Source: Lates calcarifer | Lineage: Eukaryota > Chordata > Actinopteri > Centropomidae | DNA: 64,000 nt | Reading direction: 5' to 3' | Assembly: GCF_001640805.2 (NCBI RefSeq) | Contig: NC_066844.1 | Location: 6,856,843-6,920,842 of the forward strand | Shown: piece after piece, positions 22,501-36,092 of the stretch | Layout of the letters: each line of letters opens with the position of its first letter | Numbering within the stretch: position 1 is the first letter of the stretch | Notes under the pieces: model-generated | The model's input: only the letters and a program-made list of their open reading frames with translations | Told to the model about the DNA's origin: nothing | The model's database searches: none | Position numbers and translations under genes: made by a program

Positions 22501-25500
22501 GATGTTATTTCAGCGGTTGCTTCTGGTGAATTATTTAGTTCAAATGGTTGTAATTACACAGTGACTACAGTGGGCGATTAGGTTGTGGCATGTCGAGATC
22601 ATCGCAGGTATCACAGGACTACGTGGTGAACTCAAAGGCATTCCAGGAACTGCTGCGCGCTTCTGCTCGCCTCTTCCCCACCGCCCTCCTTTAGCTCTGT
22701 CAGCGATTTCCCTCCTGTGAGTGGCTGGCGTCAAGCCGGCCCTCTCAGAGAGCTTTTAAAAGGCTGTTAAAGGTCCTTGTGAGACACAGCCCCTGTCCCT
22801 CCGCAGCCACCCACACCCTCCACCCAGCCCGCCCACAAAGCCCTCTAAGCAATCACAGCTTCTCAGGATGTCAGCTAGCATTATGGTAACCCCCCCCTCC
22901 CCACTTACGCCTGCGATCTGGGTTCAACCATGCAGGGGAACTGGGGCAAAACGAAGGCATTCGCTTGTAGCAGCCAAGCGAGAGACCGGTCATCTCCGCC
23001 ACACTGACCTTTGAGGGCCTTTCGAGGATCGTGATGTGATGGCATGGGCGATGAATGATGGTGAAAGTAATGCTCTGATTCATCTGTTGGTGTAAACACA
23101 GAATGACTAGCACAGCAGAACAAGATGCAGCTCAAGACTCAAATAAGACACAAATGTCATCCAATCCACTTTTTTAAGGAGAAGACAACTGGAGGGCCTA
23201 TTATGTGGCCCCGCTCTCCTGTCCTGTCCAGGTTGGTTCGTCTGTCAAGGTGAAATGGCAGGACTGCAAATTCTGCCTGACAGCAGAGGCTCCCCTTAGG
23301 GAGACTAAGTGGTGTCAACCTGTCGTAGTCATACACTGTTGCTGACAAGGTGATGATGAACACCTTTCATTAAAAGGCAGAAGCTGGGCTGTTCCTCTGA
23401 GAAGCATGTTCCGGTCTTAATGTCAAAGGGAAAGGACCGGGGCTGGAACAGGAAGCCTTGGGGCCAAAACTCCATAGGATTTTACATGCCAAGGACTCCA
23501 GTATGTCACCACGATGCACTCTCAGAAATTCATAGGAGCTACATTCAGAGGCATTGCAATAGTTGTACTCCTGCTTGGACTGGAGCACACCAATCGAAAT
23601 TGTTTGAGTCTCATCACAAGCTGTCAACATCGCAGATGTAGTAAACATATAATATGTGGCTCCATATTGCTAAAAGCTGGTAGCGATGACGGCCCTAAAA
23701 GGCAGCGACAAGTAGTGATTTTGACAATTTAAAGTTCAGTACCCAGAAATCATGGCTTGAGAAGTCATTTAACTGCACACAGCAATACTGGCCAGTCTGT
23801 GATTGCTTTAAAGGGACAGGGGAGGCAAAAGCTCATAGCTGGCAAAAGCAGCATTGCTGAGTCAAGTTTTCCGTTGTGGGAACACTCGCTTGCTGCTGAT
23901 TAGGAGGCATTTTTTATCTCAAATTTTGATTTCTCACTTGTATGGGTACCAAACACTACATTTAATTTGGGTAAACACAGTTAATCAATGTAGTCTAAGC
24001 CACATTGGATGGATTGATGGCTTGCAGCCTGAATTTGGCTGATAAAACAAATGTGTTTTTAAATGAGATTCTTACCTGCTGTAGCTTCAGAATGTAATGT
24101 AGAGCCCCCATTAGACTTTGAATAAATACTTCATACCGTCGCTGAAATATTGACTGTTTTTGCCATCACACTGTCACACTGTTTTTGCCATCACTGCTGA
24201 GAATTTTTGACAGATGTTCAGTATCTGTTAGGGAGTTAAGGTGTCACTCTGTGTGGCACGAAAGCAAATCCCCTGCCTGAATTTTGCACAATGGCTCATC
24301 ACAGGCAAAAAATGATGAACCACCTACTATAAATGTTCCATCATGAACCCAAAACATACAAAACTAACGATAATAATTATGATAATAAGAATAATACCAA
24401 TACCTATATTTTTACAGTAAGCAGTAGGATAAAAAAAAAAAATGAAATGTACATTTCCATTGATTATTCAGTGGAACAAAAAGGGAAGATGTGGAGCGTT
24501 AGATCCATTAGGTTCCACTAGCAGAATGTAAATTATGACATTAGGAGCAATAAAATAGCTCAAATCTCTCAGTAAACACTAGTGTCTGAAGTAGCCTGGT
24601 TGCCAGTGTATGGTTTCCAATGACACACGGCTCCCACACCTACAATCTATCCACAAATCATTACTGACCTAATGAGCAACATCAAACCCTGACATTACGA
24701 CAAGTTACTACTGTCTCCATGACAACTGGGATTGCAGAAAAAGAGTGATCTGTCACCAGCACTTCCTTCCTTTTTTTCCCCCCCGCTTGCCGCAGGTTTC
24801 ATTCCCTGAAACACTATATCATCACATTTTGGCACTTCAGACTTTGACATTTGTTCAGTTTCAGCTGTGCCATCACTGGCTCATGTGAGTGGGGCATGAT
24901 GCCCCTGCACATTATCCCTTTTTAACATTAGAGAACTGTATCTACGCTCACTATCGCAGTGACCACACAGTGTTCAATTACATTGATTTTTTTCTTCTTT
25001 CTTTGTTATCCTGCTGGGTATTTTACAAGCTTGGAAGGCACACTGTGCAAGAGAAGGCAGGTGGAGGAAAACAACTGGTGTGCTCTTTTATGATATGATT
25101 TTCTCATCAGATCATTTAAGAACACAACAAAACAGGATGGAAGGAGTTTTAAATGTCCAAATTAACATATTGGTGTTGTAGTTAGAATCTTTAAAATCCT
25201 AAATGTTAATTTTATAACCTGTGGAAGGACTTACAGTTTCTCTGTGGTTTCAGAAAAAACGGTACCCTTTCAAAATAAATTCATGGTTGTCAAATATAAA
25301 ACATCCTTTTTTTCCCATTTTCCTGGCACCCTGGTACATTTAACCAAAACACGGTTTGCCTTTTGGTGATGAAGATTGTTCCCAAATCCTTGGTTGAATG
25401 TCTAAGATTTGGGGTTGTTATGTTCACTTATTGTGTTAATTTCAACACGCTGAAGGCTCTGGAGACTGTGACAGTTTTTAAACAGAGTTAAAGACATAAA

Positions 25501-25890
25501 CAGAAAGGTGAAATCTGGGGAAATTTATTGTAAGGTTTTCATGTATCTGTGACAACATTTATCATTTGTTGTGCAGTTACTCCTGTTGGCTGTTATGATG
25601 GCACAGCAGTTGGGGGGCCATAGATCATGTTTTCATGCATACGGAAAATGCAGCTGTAATGTGATTTAGACAGTAATGCAAGAGAGGCGGGACTCATGTG
25701 CATTGTGCTGTGTTTGTTAGTATGATGAAACTCTTAGCAGAAAGCATAGGTGTAGGAATCTATGTGCAGTCTTTAACTATACTGGCATTCAGACAGACCA
25801 TCAAAGACATGTTGAAGTCTACGTGGGAAGTTTTAATTTGTGCCTCAGTAGTGGTTTGTTATGGCATCTAAATTACATTATTGATATATA

Positions 25891-26008
25891 ATTCAATTCA
25901 ATTCAATTCAGTTTTATTTATACAGCACCAAACTACAACAGAAGTTATCTAACAATTCCCACCATGAGCAAGCACTAAATGACAGTGGCAAGGAAAACCT
26001 TCCTTTTA
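25891..26008 (-). repeat. 3' end of an L2-type LINE or derived SINE, (TTGAAT)n tail
   Basis: The plus strand reads ATTCAATTCAATTCAATTCA, then GTTTTATTTATACAGCACCA, GAAGTTATCTAACAATTCCC, ACCATGAGCAAGCACTAAAT and GACAGTGGCAAGGAAAACCT. On the minus strand this is the common teleost LINE 3' end that runs into AAATAAAATTGAATTGAAT. Only the last ~120 bp are present. Confidence 0.75.
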
Positions 26009-26110
26009 AATTGTATGTAGAATCATAATCACTAGCAGTTAAAGTGAAATGTTGTTTTACTTAGACTATTGTATTTACTTGTAAAGGTAAAAGGCTTCTA
26101 GTATTTTTAA

Positions 26111-26361
26111 GTTATTTTTTGGGGGGGCTTTTCGCTTTATTTTGGTAGGACAGTGGAGAGGAGACAGGAAACAGGGAGAGAGAGTGGGGGAATGACACGC
26201 AGTAAGGGTCCGGCCAGACTGGGAGTCGATCCTGAGACAGCGCTCAGGGCGCTTAAGCCATGTGGTACGTGGCAGCAGTTGGCCAGATCCCGAGATCAGC
26301 CGCTCAGGGCGCTTAAGCCCATGTGGTATGCGCTGCAGCCACTCGGCTATGGGGGCGCCCC
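26111..26361 (-). mobile_element. tRNA-derived SINE with perfect 19-bp target duplication
   Basis: Flanked by AGGCTTCTAGTATTTTTAA at 26092-26110 and again at 26362-26380, an exact 19-bp duplication typical of LINE-mediated insertion. Read on the minus strand the element starts GGGGCGCCCCCATAGCCGAG. A Pol III A box, TAGCCGAGTGGC, is at 26349-26338, and a B-box-like CAGGATCGACTCCC is at 26234-26221. The A box resembles tRNA-Leu/Ser. The element ends AATAAAGCGAAAAGCCCC followed by an A-rich tail. Between the boxes a unit of about 60 bp is duplicated: CGCTCAGGGCGCTTAAGCC occurs at 26241 and 26301 on the plus strand. Both ends are present, so this looks like a full-length insertion. Confidence 0.9.
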
Positions 26362-26440
26362 AGGCTTCTAGTATTTTTAACCATGCTAGTGTTCTAACTC
26401 TAGGAATGGCAGTATTATTCAGCTGGTCCACCACTTTTGT

Positions 26441-26772
26441 CTAGACTGAAATATCTCAACAATTATTGGATGGATTGGAATGGAATTTAGTACAGACATT
26501 TTTAGCCCCTTCTGATCACCTGGTGATCTTCTGACCTCTGCTGTGGCACCATATTTAGGTCAAATTTAATTTTTAGGTATTTAGTTATGTTTAGTTAGTT
26601 AAGTCTTCTGATATTCCTTCTCATCAGCCTCATCTGTACTTTGAATTTCGTGTAAATTAGCAGATGTATTAAGATGGTGAACGTTGTACCTGCTAAACAT
26701 GAGCAACTCAGCACTGTCTTTATGATTGTGTTAGCATACTGAAGTTAGAGCCATAAGCATAGCTGGTGACTT
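26441..26772 (+). repeat. Common teleost interspersed repeat (ATTGGATGGATTG type)
   Basis: Contains TGAAATATCTCAACAATTAT, then TGGATGGATTGGAATGGAAT, TCACCTGGTGATCTTCTGAC, CCTGCTAAACATGAGCAACT and TGTGTTAGCATACTGAAGTT. This series matches a very abundant percomorph repeat that I remember by these phrases. I am not certain of its class. It lies directly right of the SINE. Confidence 0.65.
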
Positions 26773-29700
26773 TCAGTCTTGTTTTATTTACTGTATAAGA
26801 TAAATTATGCCATATATTATACAGCATTCTACAGCAATAGTGTCAGCTGCATAGTCCTGCCACATTATTAAGTGAGCTGTGGCTCTAGGGGAGCAGGGCT
26901 TTCCATTATCATGGTATAGTGAGAACTGGAGAGCTGTATGTGTTATACCAGCTCGATTAAAGTTTCTCTGTAGTTGTGATCGGTCTAGTTTCCGAAACAG
27001 TTATATCTGGATTAATGAAGTCAGGGCAGTCATTCAAGAGTTAAGTCTAATTTTTTATTTAAAAAACATCACTGGTTTCAGAAGTCCATTATTACAGGTG
27101 TTAGGTTTTTGTAATAGAGTCTGAGAGTATTTGCATTTATTTGCAATTATTTGCAGTCACTCTCACTTTGTGTTGAAAGGCAATTTTAAGTTTTTTTTTC
27201 CAACAGAACACATTACACCTGTTCATGAATTAATGCATATCTCATCAGCCACACTTTGTTGCATAAGAAGTACTTTTCATATTCACAAGCATTTATTGTT
27301 TTGCATGCGGATGCAGGGTCTGGAGCTGATGTGCTTGTATAAAACGCTTACACTCATCACAGCAAATTGGATGGCAGTTTAATAAGTGGCGCTAACTTTT
27401 TAAAATGAAATTGATTTCCAGACAGTCATTTCCTTGTTTAGTTATTACCTCAGATACTGACAAAATAGTGCCATCTTCCAAATGGATTTCTGAATATATC
27501 TTTGTTAGACATAATGGGCTATGAATGTGGAAAGAAAAGTAATCACAAATTGGTTTCTCAGGTTGTGTCAGTTAATTAGCACCTGATTAAGTGGTCAGTG
27601 GAGATGTCCACACACTGCTGTGGGATGGGGCTGCACGCACCATCGAAAGAATGCCCATTAACCAAGACTGTTTTAAGTAAAAAGGGGAAATTATTAAAAA
27701 ATGTTTCACATGGGTGATGTAAAGGCTGCACAGTGTAAAACAAAACAATGTCATAAATGAGCTAAGTTTAACAATACTGTAGCAAACAAAAATAAATAAA
27801 TAAATGGAGAATTAATGGCAGTCCATTTAGCTGTGCACAATAAGAACACAAAGCAAGTCTTAATCAGAAATACTGCCATGTTGTTTTTGTGTGATTTTTG
27901 TACAGGAAATGACTTGTTATATTTCCTACTGGTAGAGGGAAAAAAATCTCATTAGCAGTCAAGCTTTGCACTCTATAAATTTGTCAGTGACATCCCTCTC
28001 TCCTACCCCTAAAGACTTGTTACAGTGTTCAGGGCAACTTGTGAAGGCATTGCAGTGTAAACTGATGTTTGAGTTGCGACATGAATGCAGACCGAGTGGC
28101 AGTATTATTTTCTGGAAGAGACATCTTTCTCCTCTAACAATGTCACTTTCTTTTTCACTCAGATAATCTCATTTGAGATTGCATTGTTGTGCTGTCCTCT
28201 AAAGTGTCACATAGCAATTACACACTTGTAAAGACCTGCGATAGGCTGTGGAGTTAAGACATGGTAATTATTCTCACTTGTGGGCTGATATGTCGGGAAT
28301 TTCTACTGTTTGTTTGTCTTTGTCTTCTCCTCAGAAGATACAATGGTTAGAGTAGCTTGGCTTCCTACTGCCCAGTTTGCCAGGATAATCTCCATCAGCA
28401 GTCAACAGTATCACTCTATCTGATTCTTTATGAGTAGTTTTATTTATTTATTTTATTTATTTTTAACAGGGTTGAGTTTTGATAACTAGTTATATCTTGG
28501 AGCAGATTCTTACTTAAAGCCTCTAGGCGCTGTGTAATTTTGGACTGCCATAGAAGAAAATTGACAGTTGTAAGAGAAATGGGTTGAAATCTTTACTTGC
28601 CAATCCAAAACGGCGGTCTTGGATCACACTGTGAGACGTGTGTTGACAGGGGAATTTGGAGCTTTGACAGGCTTCGTCTGTGCTGATGAAGTCCTGACAC
28701 TGTCAGTCCTGACAGTGCTAGAAATTTAGGACCAAAGTCTCGAAATGTGACCTACATCTACAAACTGATCAGAATATGGCATGAAATCACACTGAATACA
28801 TTTGCTGACAGCAGTCATAGATAAGTACATGCACATACCACAATGGTGTGTGTTTATATGAATTGTTAGAAAAACCAATGATTGTACAGTCTAACACAAG
28901 TTGCAGCCAAGATTTTATTAGACCCATGTTAAACCGTGTAACATGCAAATATCCTGTAAGATAGCTGTTATCACACAGTGTACATGATTTATTAATCCTC
29001 ATTCAAGCAAAACCATCCTTATCCGGTCACCTGCCCCTACAGATACAAGTATCATTTTCTGACATCAGTGGTTTCTGCATTAAAGGTCTTTGTGGGCCTG
29101 TGTTTTTTCACTGCAATAATCCTCACTTGTATGATTTTCTGCTGCAACAACCAACTCTCACAATCCATCAATCCATTTTTACGAAGATTGGACTGAGCTC
29201 AGGTCTGGCAGAGGTCCTGTCACATTTCACCAGGAAATTTCCGAGTCCTTATTGACAAGCTCTGTCAAAGATTCCCATTGCTCTTTCCCTGTAACAAAGA
29301 CATCAACAGTGACTTAGACACTGTTGCCAGTTACCATTTTGCTACAGAGAAAGTTGGCTATCTAGCCTCCACACTGACTATGCATTACATGGTGAGTGCT
29401 TATGCCCACCTGCAGCTTTGGAAAAAGTCCTTGTGCTGGCAACATCTGCTGCAGGTCTCAAAGGACCTATGGGCTATAGACTGCTGGCTTGGACGTCTAT
29501 GTGTGTGTGTGTGTGTTGATCCACGAGGAGTTTGAAGGATAATGAGAAATGTGCTCTTGAAAAACACAAAAATGAAATCCACACTCATATTCTCAATGAA
29601 AAACAGTTTTTTACAGGAGCAAGGATTCATCCTGAAGGTTTCTTAAAGGTAACTTTACAGGTTATGGAACAGGTGTTCACACTCATCAGTTGGCAGTATA

Positions 29701-31109
29701 ATTTAATCAATTATGCATAAAAAAGATTCCCCACATGGATGATAAAATGAAGTCTCTCTGTAGAACAGCCTATAGATCCAGCACCTGCTGTCATACGAAA
29801 AAAGCTCTATCCTACACATGAAAATTTTTGAACATTTTTCCTCTAGTCGATACTGGGTAAAAAGCCGCATCTGATTTTGAAATCAGTGTTGTAAATGGAT
29901 GAGGCGTTGGTCAATAGATGGTCTGATACAGGTGATGGTGCTACTTTGCATATGCATGATTGTGGAGATGAATTCTACTCTGTGCATGTGTAAAAATAAA
30001 TGTAACCATCCTCATCTCTTTTCCTGTCCTAGTTCAATTTAAAAATATTTTTTTGAAGTTTGTCCAAATATCTCTGGTGGGATAACAGACCATGATTAAC
30101 TTGATCAGTACTGGTTGAGGTTTTCTCTGCAGTGGCAACACCATTTTCAGAATTGTCTTTTTAGGAGTATTTCAGAACTAAAGTCATTAAATCTGAAGAA
30201 CTTTTACATGAAATACATTGAAAACAAGCTGACATTTACAGATGTATTAGCAATCGTGAGTAGGGCTGTGACTAAATTTGGCGTAATTTGTTTTCCATGT
30301 TCCTTGCAAAAGGTAAAAGTTTAGCTAAAACTGTATGGGTTTGTTATCTAGCCTAATGTTACGTTAAGATTTAGAAAATACTGCTGCTTTGATGACGATA
30401 GGTTGAGTTCTCGGCTTTGATTGGGCCACTTGCTGTCAGTCAAACCTGACAACAGGGAAGTTAAGTTTCAGGTAAAGGTCAATTACTGGCCTCTGCACAT
30501 TTTACCAAACTTTACATCTCACAGATGCCGTAATTATTTCAAAACCGGACCTGCAATGACAGAGTAGAAGAAGAGGAGTAAACAGGTAGACCGTAGAGAT
30601 TTGGCCACTTTAAATGAGCCAAAATATTAATGGAATCCTTAATGGAAATGCAGTCAGTGGGAACTTATGCGACTATTTGACACTTTCTGCTGTGAAGAAC
30701 AATAGTCTTTATCTTCCAGTAGCTGGTGAGTTAAAAGCAGCCCTTGTCTCTCTTTGTGTTTACTTGTTGGCTTTACTGATAGCGCAGTAACCCACCGGGG
30801 CAGCGGTTGTAAACTGCAGGGTTGTTAATGTTGTGGAGGTTGTTTTGCTTAATTGTGCGGTTCCTTGTTTGGCTCCGTTTGTGTTACATCAACAGGCAGG
30901 TGTGTGCCGAAGTTGTCGGTAGCTGGTGTGCAACAAACTGACTGAGCTAAGGAGTGCCTGGATAAATTAATAGTCAGTCACCTAGTTTGCTATATGATCC
31001 CTGACGTGGTTGTTGCATATATCTGACTACTGATTAGAGCTAAAACTCTTATCTTGTATCTTATCTACTCTTATGTTATCTTATCTTATCTAATGTCCAT
31101 TAACTGGTT

Positions 31110-31350
31110 GTGTTTTCTCATTTAGTTGATGTGTCATTTGGTCAGAACGTCACAAGTTGACACATTCAAACTTCTACTTGTCCAAAATTTGCAGAAATGT
31201 AATTAAATGTCTCAGAAAAAATGATGTTGACATTTTAGAACCTGGAACAAGTGTATTTTTGTCATTTTTTGTTTGAGAAACCTCAGTAATTAATTATCAA
31301 AATAGTTGCAGATGAATTAGTTGATTCATTAATTGACTTGTTGCCATAAC
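31110..31350 (+). repeat. Degraded copy of the TTAATCGATTA-type MITE family
   Basis: Contains GTAATTAATTATCAAAATAG followed by TTGCAGATGAATTAGTTGAT and TTAATTGACTTGTTGCC. This is the right-hand pattern of the family described at 6158-6482. A possible left end, AGGGCTGTGACTAA, lies near 30262 but the intervening sequence is not recognisable. Boundaries are approximate. Confidence 0.5.
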
Positions 31351-31650
31351 TGACCTGAGCTAATACAAAATACAATCAGCTGCTGTATGGCTTTGTGTTC
31401 TAAGAAGATATGAAGTGTACCTGTGTATTCATATTAGTCTTTTAGTTGAATATAAACTGTCTTAAATTCAATTGACAGTGGTTCTGAAAGTTGGACTAAA
31501 GCTAGGCTTTAACAAATTATAGTTCCCCCCCCCCCATCATACCTATTTTTCTGCTGTGTTACAGAAAAGGCAGTCTCAGTGAAAGTCTGTTATCTTCTTG
31601 TTTTGGTTTTTCCTTTAGGAAGTGTGTGCTTTTGGGAATATGAGGAGCCG

Positions 31651-31674
31651 TTTTTTTTTTTTTTTTTTTTTTTT
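31651..31674. repeat. Poly-T tract
   Basis: Twenty-four T residues following GGAGCCG. No recognisable retroposed body on the minus strand. Confidence 0.9.
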
Positions 31675-34029
31675 AGCACATCCCCTGTTGTCTCCCAAAG
31701 TGTTTGGGTGCACTTTTCATACAATCAGGCCATTCTGTAACTCCTATCAGATACACTTGAATAGAAAATGTTCCTCAGTCTCGATGAAGATGATGACAAA
31801 GTTGTACTCAGAAAGTAGACTTTTTGGTTCTGAATTTACTCTGCAGAGATTGTGGCTCATACATATTTTTGTATTAACTGCAAGAGATTAAAAGTGTACT
31901 GTTTTGTGCAGATGGTGCAAGTGATGGCTCTGGTCTGAGAAGACTTCACTGCATTTTCCTCTTTCCCCAGCAATTTATGTAAAATGGTTTGATAAGAGAC
32001 TTGATAGGATTCACATTCAATAAGCTGATTTGAGGACAGATTGAGACTCGACCTCAAACTGCAGCTCTCACCCAGGTACTTGATGTTTGTGCGACCGTGC
32101 ATCACGTTGTTCCCATTATCTTGAAAAATCTTACAAACACAGACTACACTTCCAAGCCACTCGTTCTTGCTGATATGCCCTAGTTTTCCATATGTTGCGG
32201 CTTCAAGTGATTCTGTTGGAAATAGGTCTCTCAGGGGCACAGGTTTGATAAGACATAAATTCTTTAATCCTGACAGGCAGGCAGGTCTAGCTCAACAGAT
32301 ACAGTAAATCAATCAATCTGTCTGAGAAGTGGCAGCCCTCTGTATCGACTGTGACCACCCCCCACCCCCCTTTACACACAGACACTTTCTAGGACACGCT
32401 ACCCAGTGATGGCTTGTGTTGTAGTCTGTCTTCATGTTACAGATCTGTACATATTAAGCTGTTTTAGTTTGTACACACAAAAAAACAAGTTAAAAAACAT
32501 GTATTTGACCCACAAGATGAAGTATGCTAGGCATCATTACCAAGCACCGCTTAGAGTCAACAGGAGGCTGGAGATGGTTCACCTCATGCCATCTTTTCAC
32601 TGGACCATTAACCAGGCTCGCAGAGTGACTGAGTGAGTGAGAGAGCAGCCTTCAGTGCCACAGGCTTTGATAGACCAGCACGTTTGGATATGTTTTAACC
32701 TGCAGATTCAAGATTCAAGCCTGCCCTCTGAATCATATTCAATCCAGGGCCCTGAGGTGTGCATGTGATGATAGGTAGGAATTGAAAGCTTTATAGGAGG
32801 AAGCCTGGCAGCAGTGATGAATACCAAGCAGAGTTGGTGCTCTTTTTTTCTCCCCCAATGGAAAGCCTAAACAAGAGTATAGGAGACTGAGTGAGTAAAG
32901 GGTAAGACTGTAAAGACGAAGGATGGGAACTGAGGAGTGTGGGGGTTTGTGTTTCATTGTTACATCAGGATGATAGTCATTGAATCAGTCAGTCAGCGAA
33001 CAGGAAGTCAACAGTTTTTAATATGCTCCTCTGACTCCCTGATGGTTTCCCCTCATAGCATCTTCATCCTTTTCGAGCAGCATGAAATTTCTCCCTCCAC
33101 TCTTCCAGGGGCAGGAGAATCAGGGCTTGTTCTCACATTTCAGTCCATTTATCTCCTGCTAGATGCAGCTCAGTGATCTTAGCCCTCCATTAGCCTGCAC
33201 AGAAAAGCATCCAGTGCAAGTAAACAAAAAATTTAGGAATGGCCCATTTCTTCTTCCCCTCTGTTCTCATCCTTGTCTTCCAAATGACTTACGCTGTCTT
33301 CAAAACAACACATTACATTCGCCGGTGTTGGAGAGGCGCAGCTCTGGCCTCATGTTAATAAGCCTTGTTTGCATGTCCTAAAATTTCTGTAGCAGGCACA
33401 GTAATGGAGCGGCTCTCTGGTGTGGTTGTCATAGAGTTGATATTTCAAGAGATAAATTGCACCCGTGTTTCCTCAGGGTTCTCAGGGAAGGGAAATCAAA
33501 CGGCCACAGTCAGCTATTGCATAATATCATGTCTTAGCAAGATTTACCACATATCTCAGGGTTCTAAATAAATCACAACTGTCAACTGCTTTTTGCTGTT
33601 TCTGTAATTAATGCGCCCCCAGAGTTAAAATATTCAAGCTCCTTGCTCCCATCTCTCTTCATATCTAACAGTGACAAAACACATCAGATGTCAAGAGAAA
33701 TAGGTTAGGGATCATTTCAGTCAATTTGATTTGTGAACAAAAGTGTTTCCATCCAGGTTCTCCGGGCAGTAATGTGCAAAAATCCATATATCGTTACTGG
33801 ACACAATCCCATTAATGTGAATGAACAGGATTTTTAAGTTGCTCATGTGTTATCACTTTGTTTATTCTTAAATTACTTATTGCATCTTCACGCTCTTGAA
33901 CAATTTTACCTCAAAATAACAGCTTCAGATTAATTTTGGTGGTACACTGACTTGTAATAGCGAGAATGGTGCCTCATTCCCACTCTGTGGCCCAAACACC
34001 TGTTCCTTCTCTATGTAACTTTTATGAGC

Positions 34030-34400
34030 AGGTACAATCTCCCACTAACTGATTGATAGTAGGTAGCTTAAAATCAGGAATTAGGCCCAGCAAGCTCAAG
34101 AGTAATGCTGAATTGAAGTAATTAAAAGCGTTCATCTCAAATGTCCAATGAGAAAACTTTGAAAATATCAAGAATTCTAAACAGAGTTTGGTGTGTTCGT
34201 TACAGTGACAGCACTTCTGGCTCCAGAAGCCAGGGATCATGGGGAATTTACACCGTTCAGCCATGTTTCTGTTCAGTGAGTGAGACTTCACAGTCGGAGC
34301 TCCGGTCAGGCGATTAATAGGCTCTGTTTTCTGTACATGAAAACAGCTTACCTTGTGGCTGCAGAGGCCGCTGTTGCTCAGCAGAAGTTCGGCATATGTT
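34030..34400 (+). repeat. Unnamed dispersed repeat, copy 1
   Basis: Shares a series of strings with 57160-57445 in the same order: ATCTCCC(A/G)CTAACTGA, TGATAGT, GAATTAGGCCCAGCAAG, GGGATCATGGGGAAT, CCATGTTTCTGTTCAGTGAG and GCGCTGTTGCTCAGCA (here CCGCTGTTGCTCAGCA). This copy is longer, with about 100 extra bases in the middle. No tRNA head, poly-A tail or clear terminal inverted repeat was seen, so the class is unknown. Confidence 0.75.
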
Positions 34401-34439
34401 CCGCATGAATTTTGTCAATCAAAAAGTCCAAATGTAATG

Positions 34440-34692
34440 TGGTTTCAGCTTCACCAATATGAAGACTTTCTGTTTTTCTCAGTTTTTATATCATTATGCA
34501 TTGAAGACCTTTATGTTTTGGACCATTGAGTTGGACAAACCCAGAGACCTGCTACCTGGGGTTTCTGGAAAATTGTGATAGGCGTTGTCACAGTTTCCTT
34601 ATATTTTATAGACAAAACAGTCACTGATTACATTGAAAAAATAATCAGCAGATGAATGGATAATGACAATAATCATTAATTGTAGCTCTCCA
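34440..34692 (+). repeat. Partial copy of the TTAATCGATTA-type MITE family
   Basis: Contains GACCTTTATGTTTTGGACCA, GGAAAATTGTGATAGGCGTT, ATTTTATAGACAAAACAGTC, AAAAAATAATCAGCAGATGA and, at the end, AATCATTAATTGTAGCTCTC. This is the right two thirds of the family. The left end is missing. Confidence 0.65.
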
Positions 34693-35764
34693 CCCTTTGA
34701 ATGTGGTGTGCAAAAAGTTCAGGCACATACAACTATGAAACAAATAACACTTCCGTGATATATTAACACAATAAGCATAATTAGGACGTCTTACATTATG
34801 ACAATGGTGTACAGCTTAACTAGTAAATTCACTGTAGAATTTAGAAATAATTAGCTGTCCTCTGTATTGAATTTAAACACTGAAGAGATCTTGAAATTAT
34901 ATTTAAAAGTCAGAATTTAGAACACTCTGAGCAGTGTGCTGTAGAAAATTGCTTAAGTTTATACTGATATACTGATTATTATTACAGGAGAAATGCTTAT
35001 CTCTGCAGATTTCCCTCAGGATTGTAAAGATGATCAGTTAAAAAGTGTTAAAAAAAAGAGTTAAAAATGGATAAATAATTACAGTGGAAATTGGTTGGGA
35101 TCAGTGGTACCTGGCTTCTCTGCAGCATTTATACCCCACCCAGTTAGAAAATGCTGACAGTTGTATGGATTAAACATGTGAGCACAGTAAACCAAACAAG
35201 CGCAAACTAAAATATGTGGTCAGCTAATATGATAATTTCTGTAATTTGGTTCACTTCATTACAGTGTGTACTTCAGTCAGTTCTGCTTTGAGAGGTAGCT
35301 TCCTCTCTGCCAACTATAGTCAGTTATTGTTGTGAGTTTTCAGAAATGGAGGGAAACACCCGCTCAGCCGCTGCAAGGCTTGGCCGAGGTGCCGCAGTTT
35401 AAAAAAATAAAAAATGTTGAGGCATAAGAGAGAAGAAACGCCACATTCACGCTGCACAGATCTGAGTGAGTGGAGGTTTCTTTCTATTGTGAAGTGTAAC
35501 ACAGGCTGGTATCAAGATTGCTCTTTGTTTCCAATGCAGAGTGTGAGACAGCTGGCAAAAAAGACTGTTCATCAAGACTTTTTCTGTAGTGATGCATGGA
35601 GGCGTATGAAGGCCTGAAGATTCACACACACAAAAATTATGCACATACTTTAGTGGCAACAGTGCAGTGGTGGAAATTTTGACACTTTTTGATAAATTCT
35701 TGTCTCTTAAGAAAAGCATAAAATGTTCTCTAACAATTGCACACACTTCGATTATAATGGGTCC

Positions 35765-36092
35765 TGCATTGATGATGTATCATCTCAGTCAATAAGTGGA
35801 AAATTAATCAACAGCTGTTGTGATTATCAGTTATTTTTCAAACAAAAACATCAATAAACCTCTAGTTTTTGTTCCTCCAGCATAAGCATTTGCTGCTTTT
35901 ATCTGTTTTATATCATTGTAGACTGTATATTTGTGGATTTTGGGCAGTTGGACAGACAGAACAAAACATATGAAGATGTCACCTTGGACCTATTTTCTAG
36001 CCTTTTATAAACAAGACCATTTATCTAATTATTGGCTTAATAAATGACAGATTAAGCAGTAATGAAAATAAACTAATTGTAGCAGCCCTAAA
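35765..36092 (+). repeat. Copy of the TTAATCGATTA-type MITE family
   Basis: Runs from GTATCATCTCAGTCAATAAG through AAAATTAATCAACAGCTGTT, CATTTGCTGCTTTTATCTG, GAAGATGTCACCTTGGACCT and GACAGATTAAGCAGTAATGA to AATTGTAGCAGCCCT. The right end is well preserved and the left end is degraded. Confidence 0.65.

Noticed and set aside
24150..24200. Local duplication of CTGTTTTTGCCATCAC
   Set aside because: Two short copies ~30 bp apart, consistent with simple slippage; no further structure.
30256..31000. Possible large MITE starting AGGGCTGTGACTAA at about 30262
   Set aside because: The left end resembles the TTAATCGATTA family, but the following ~700 bp do not match and no right end could be paired with it.
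31857..32240. 127-residue minus-strand frame (MPLRDLFPTESLEAA...)
   Set aside because: No recognisable domain, no splice context and no family resemblance. Chance frame in intron is more likely, though an unknown TE remnant is possible.
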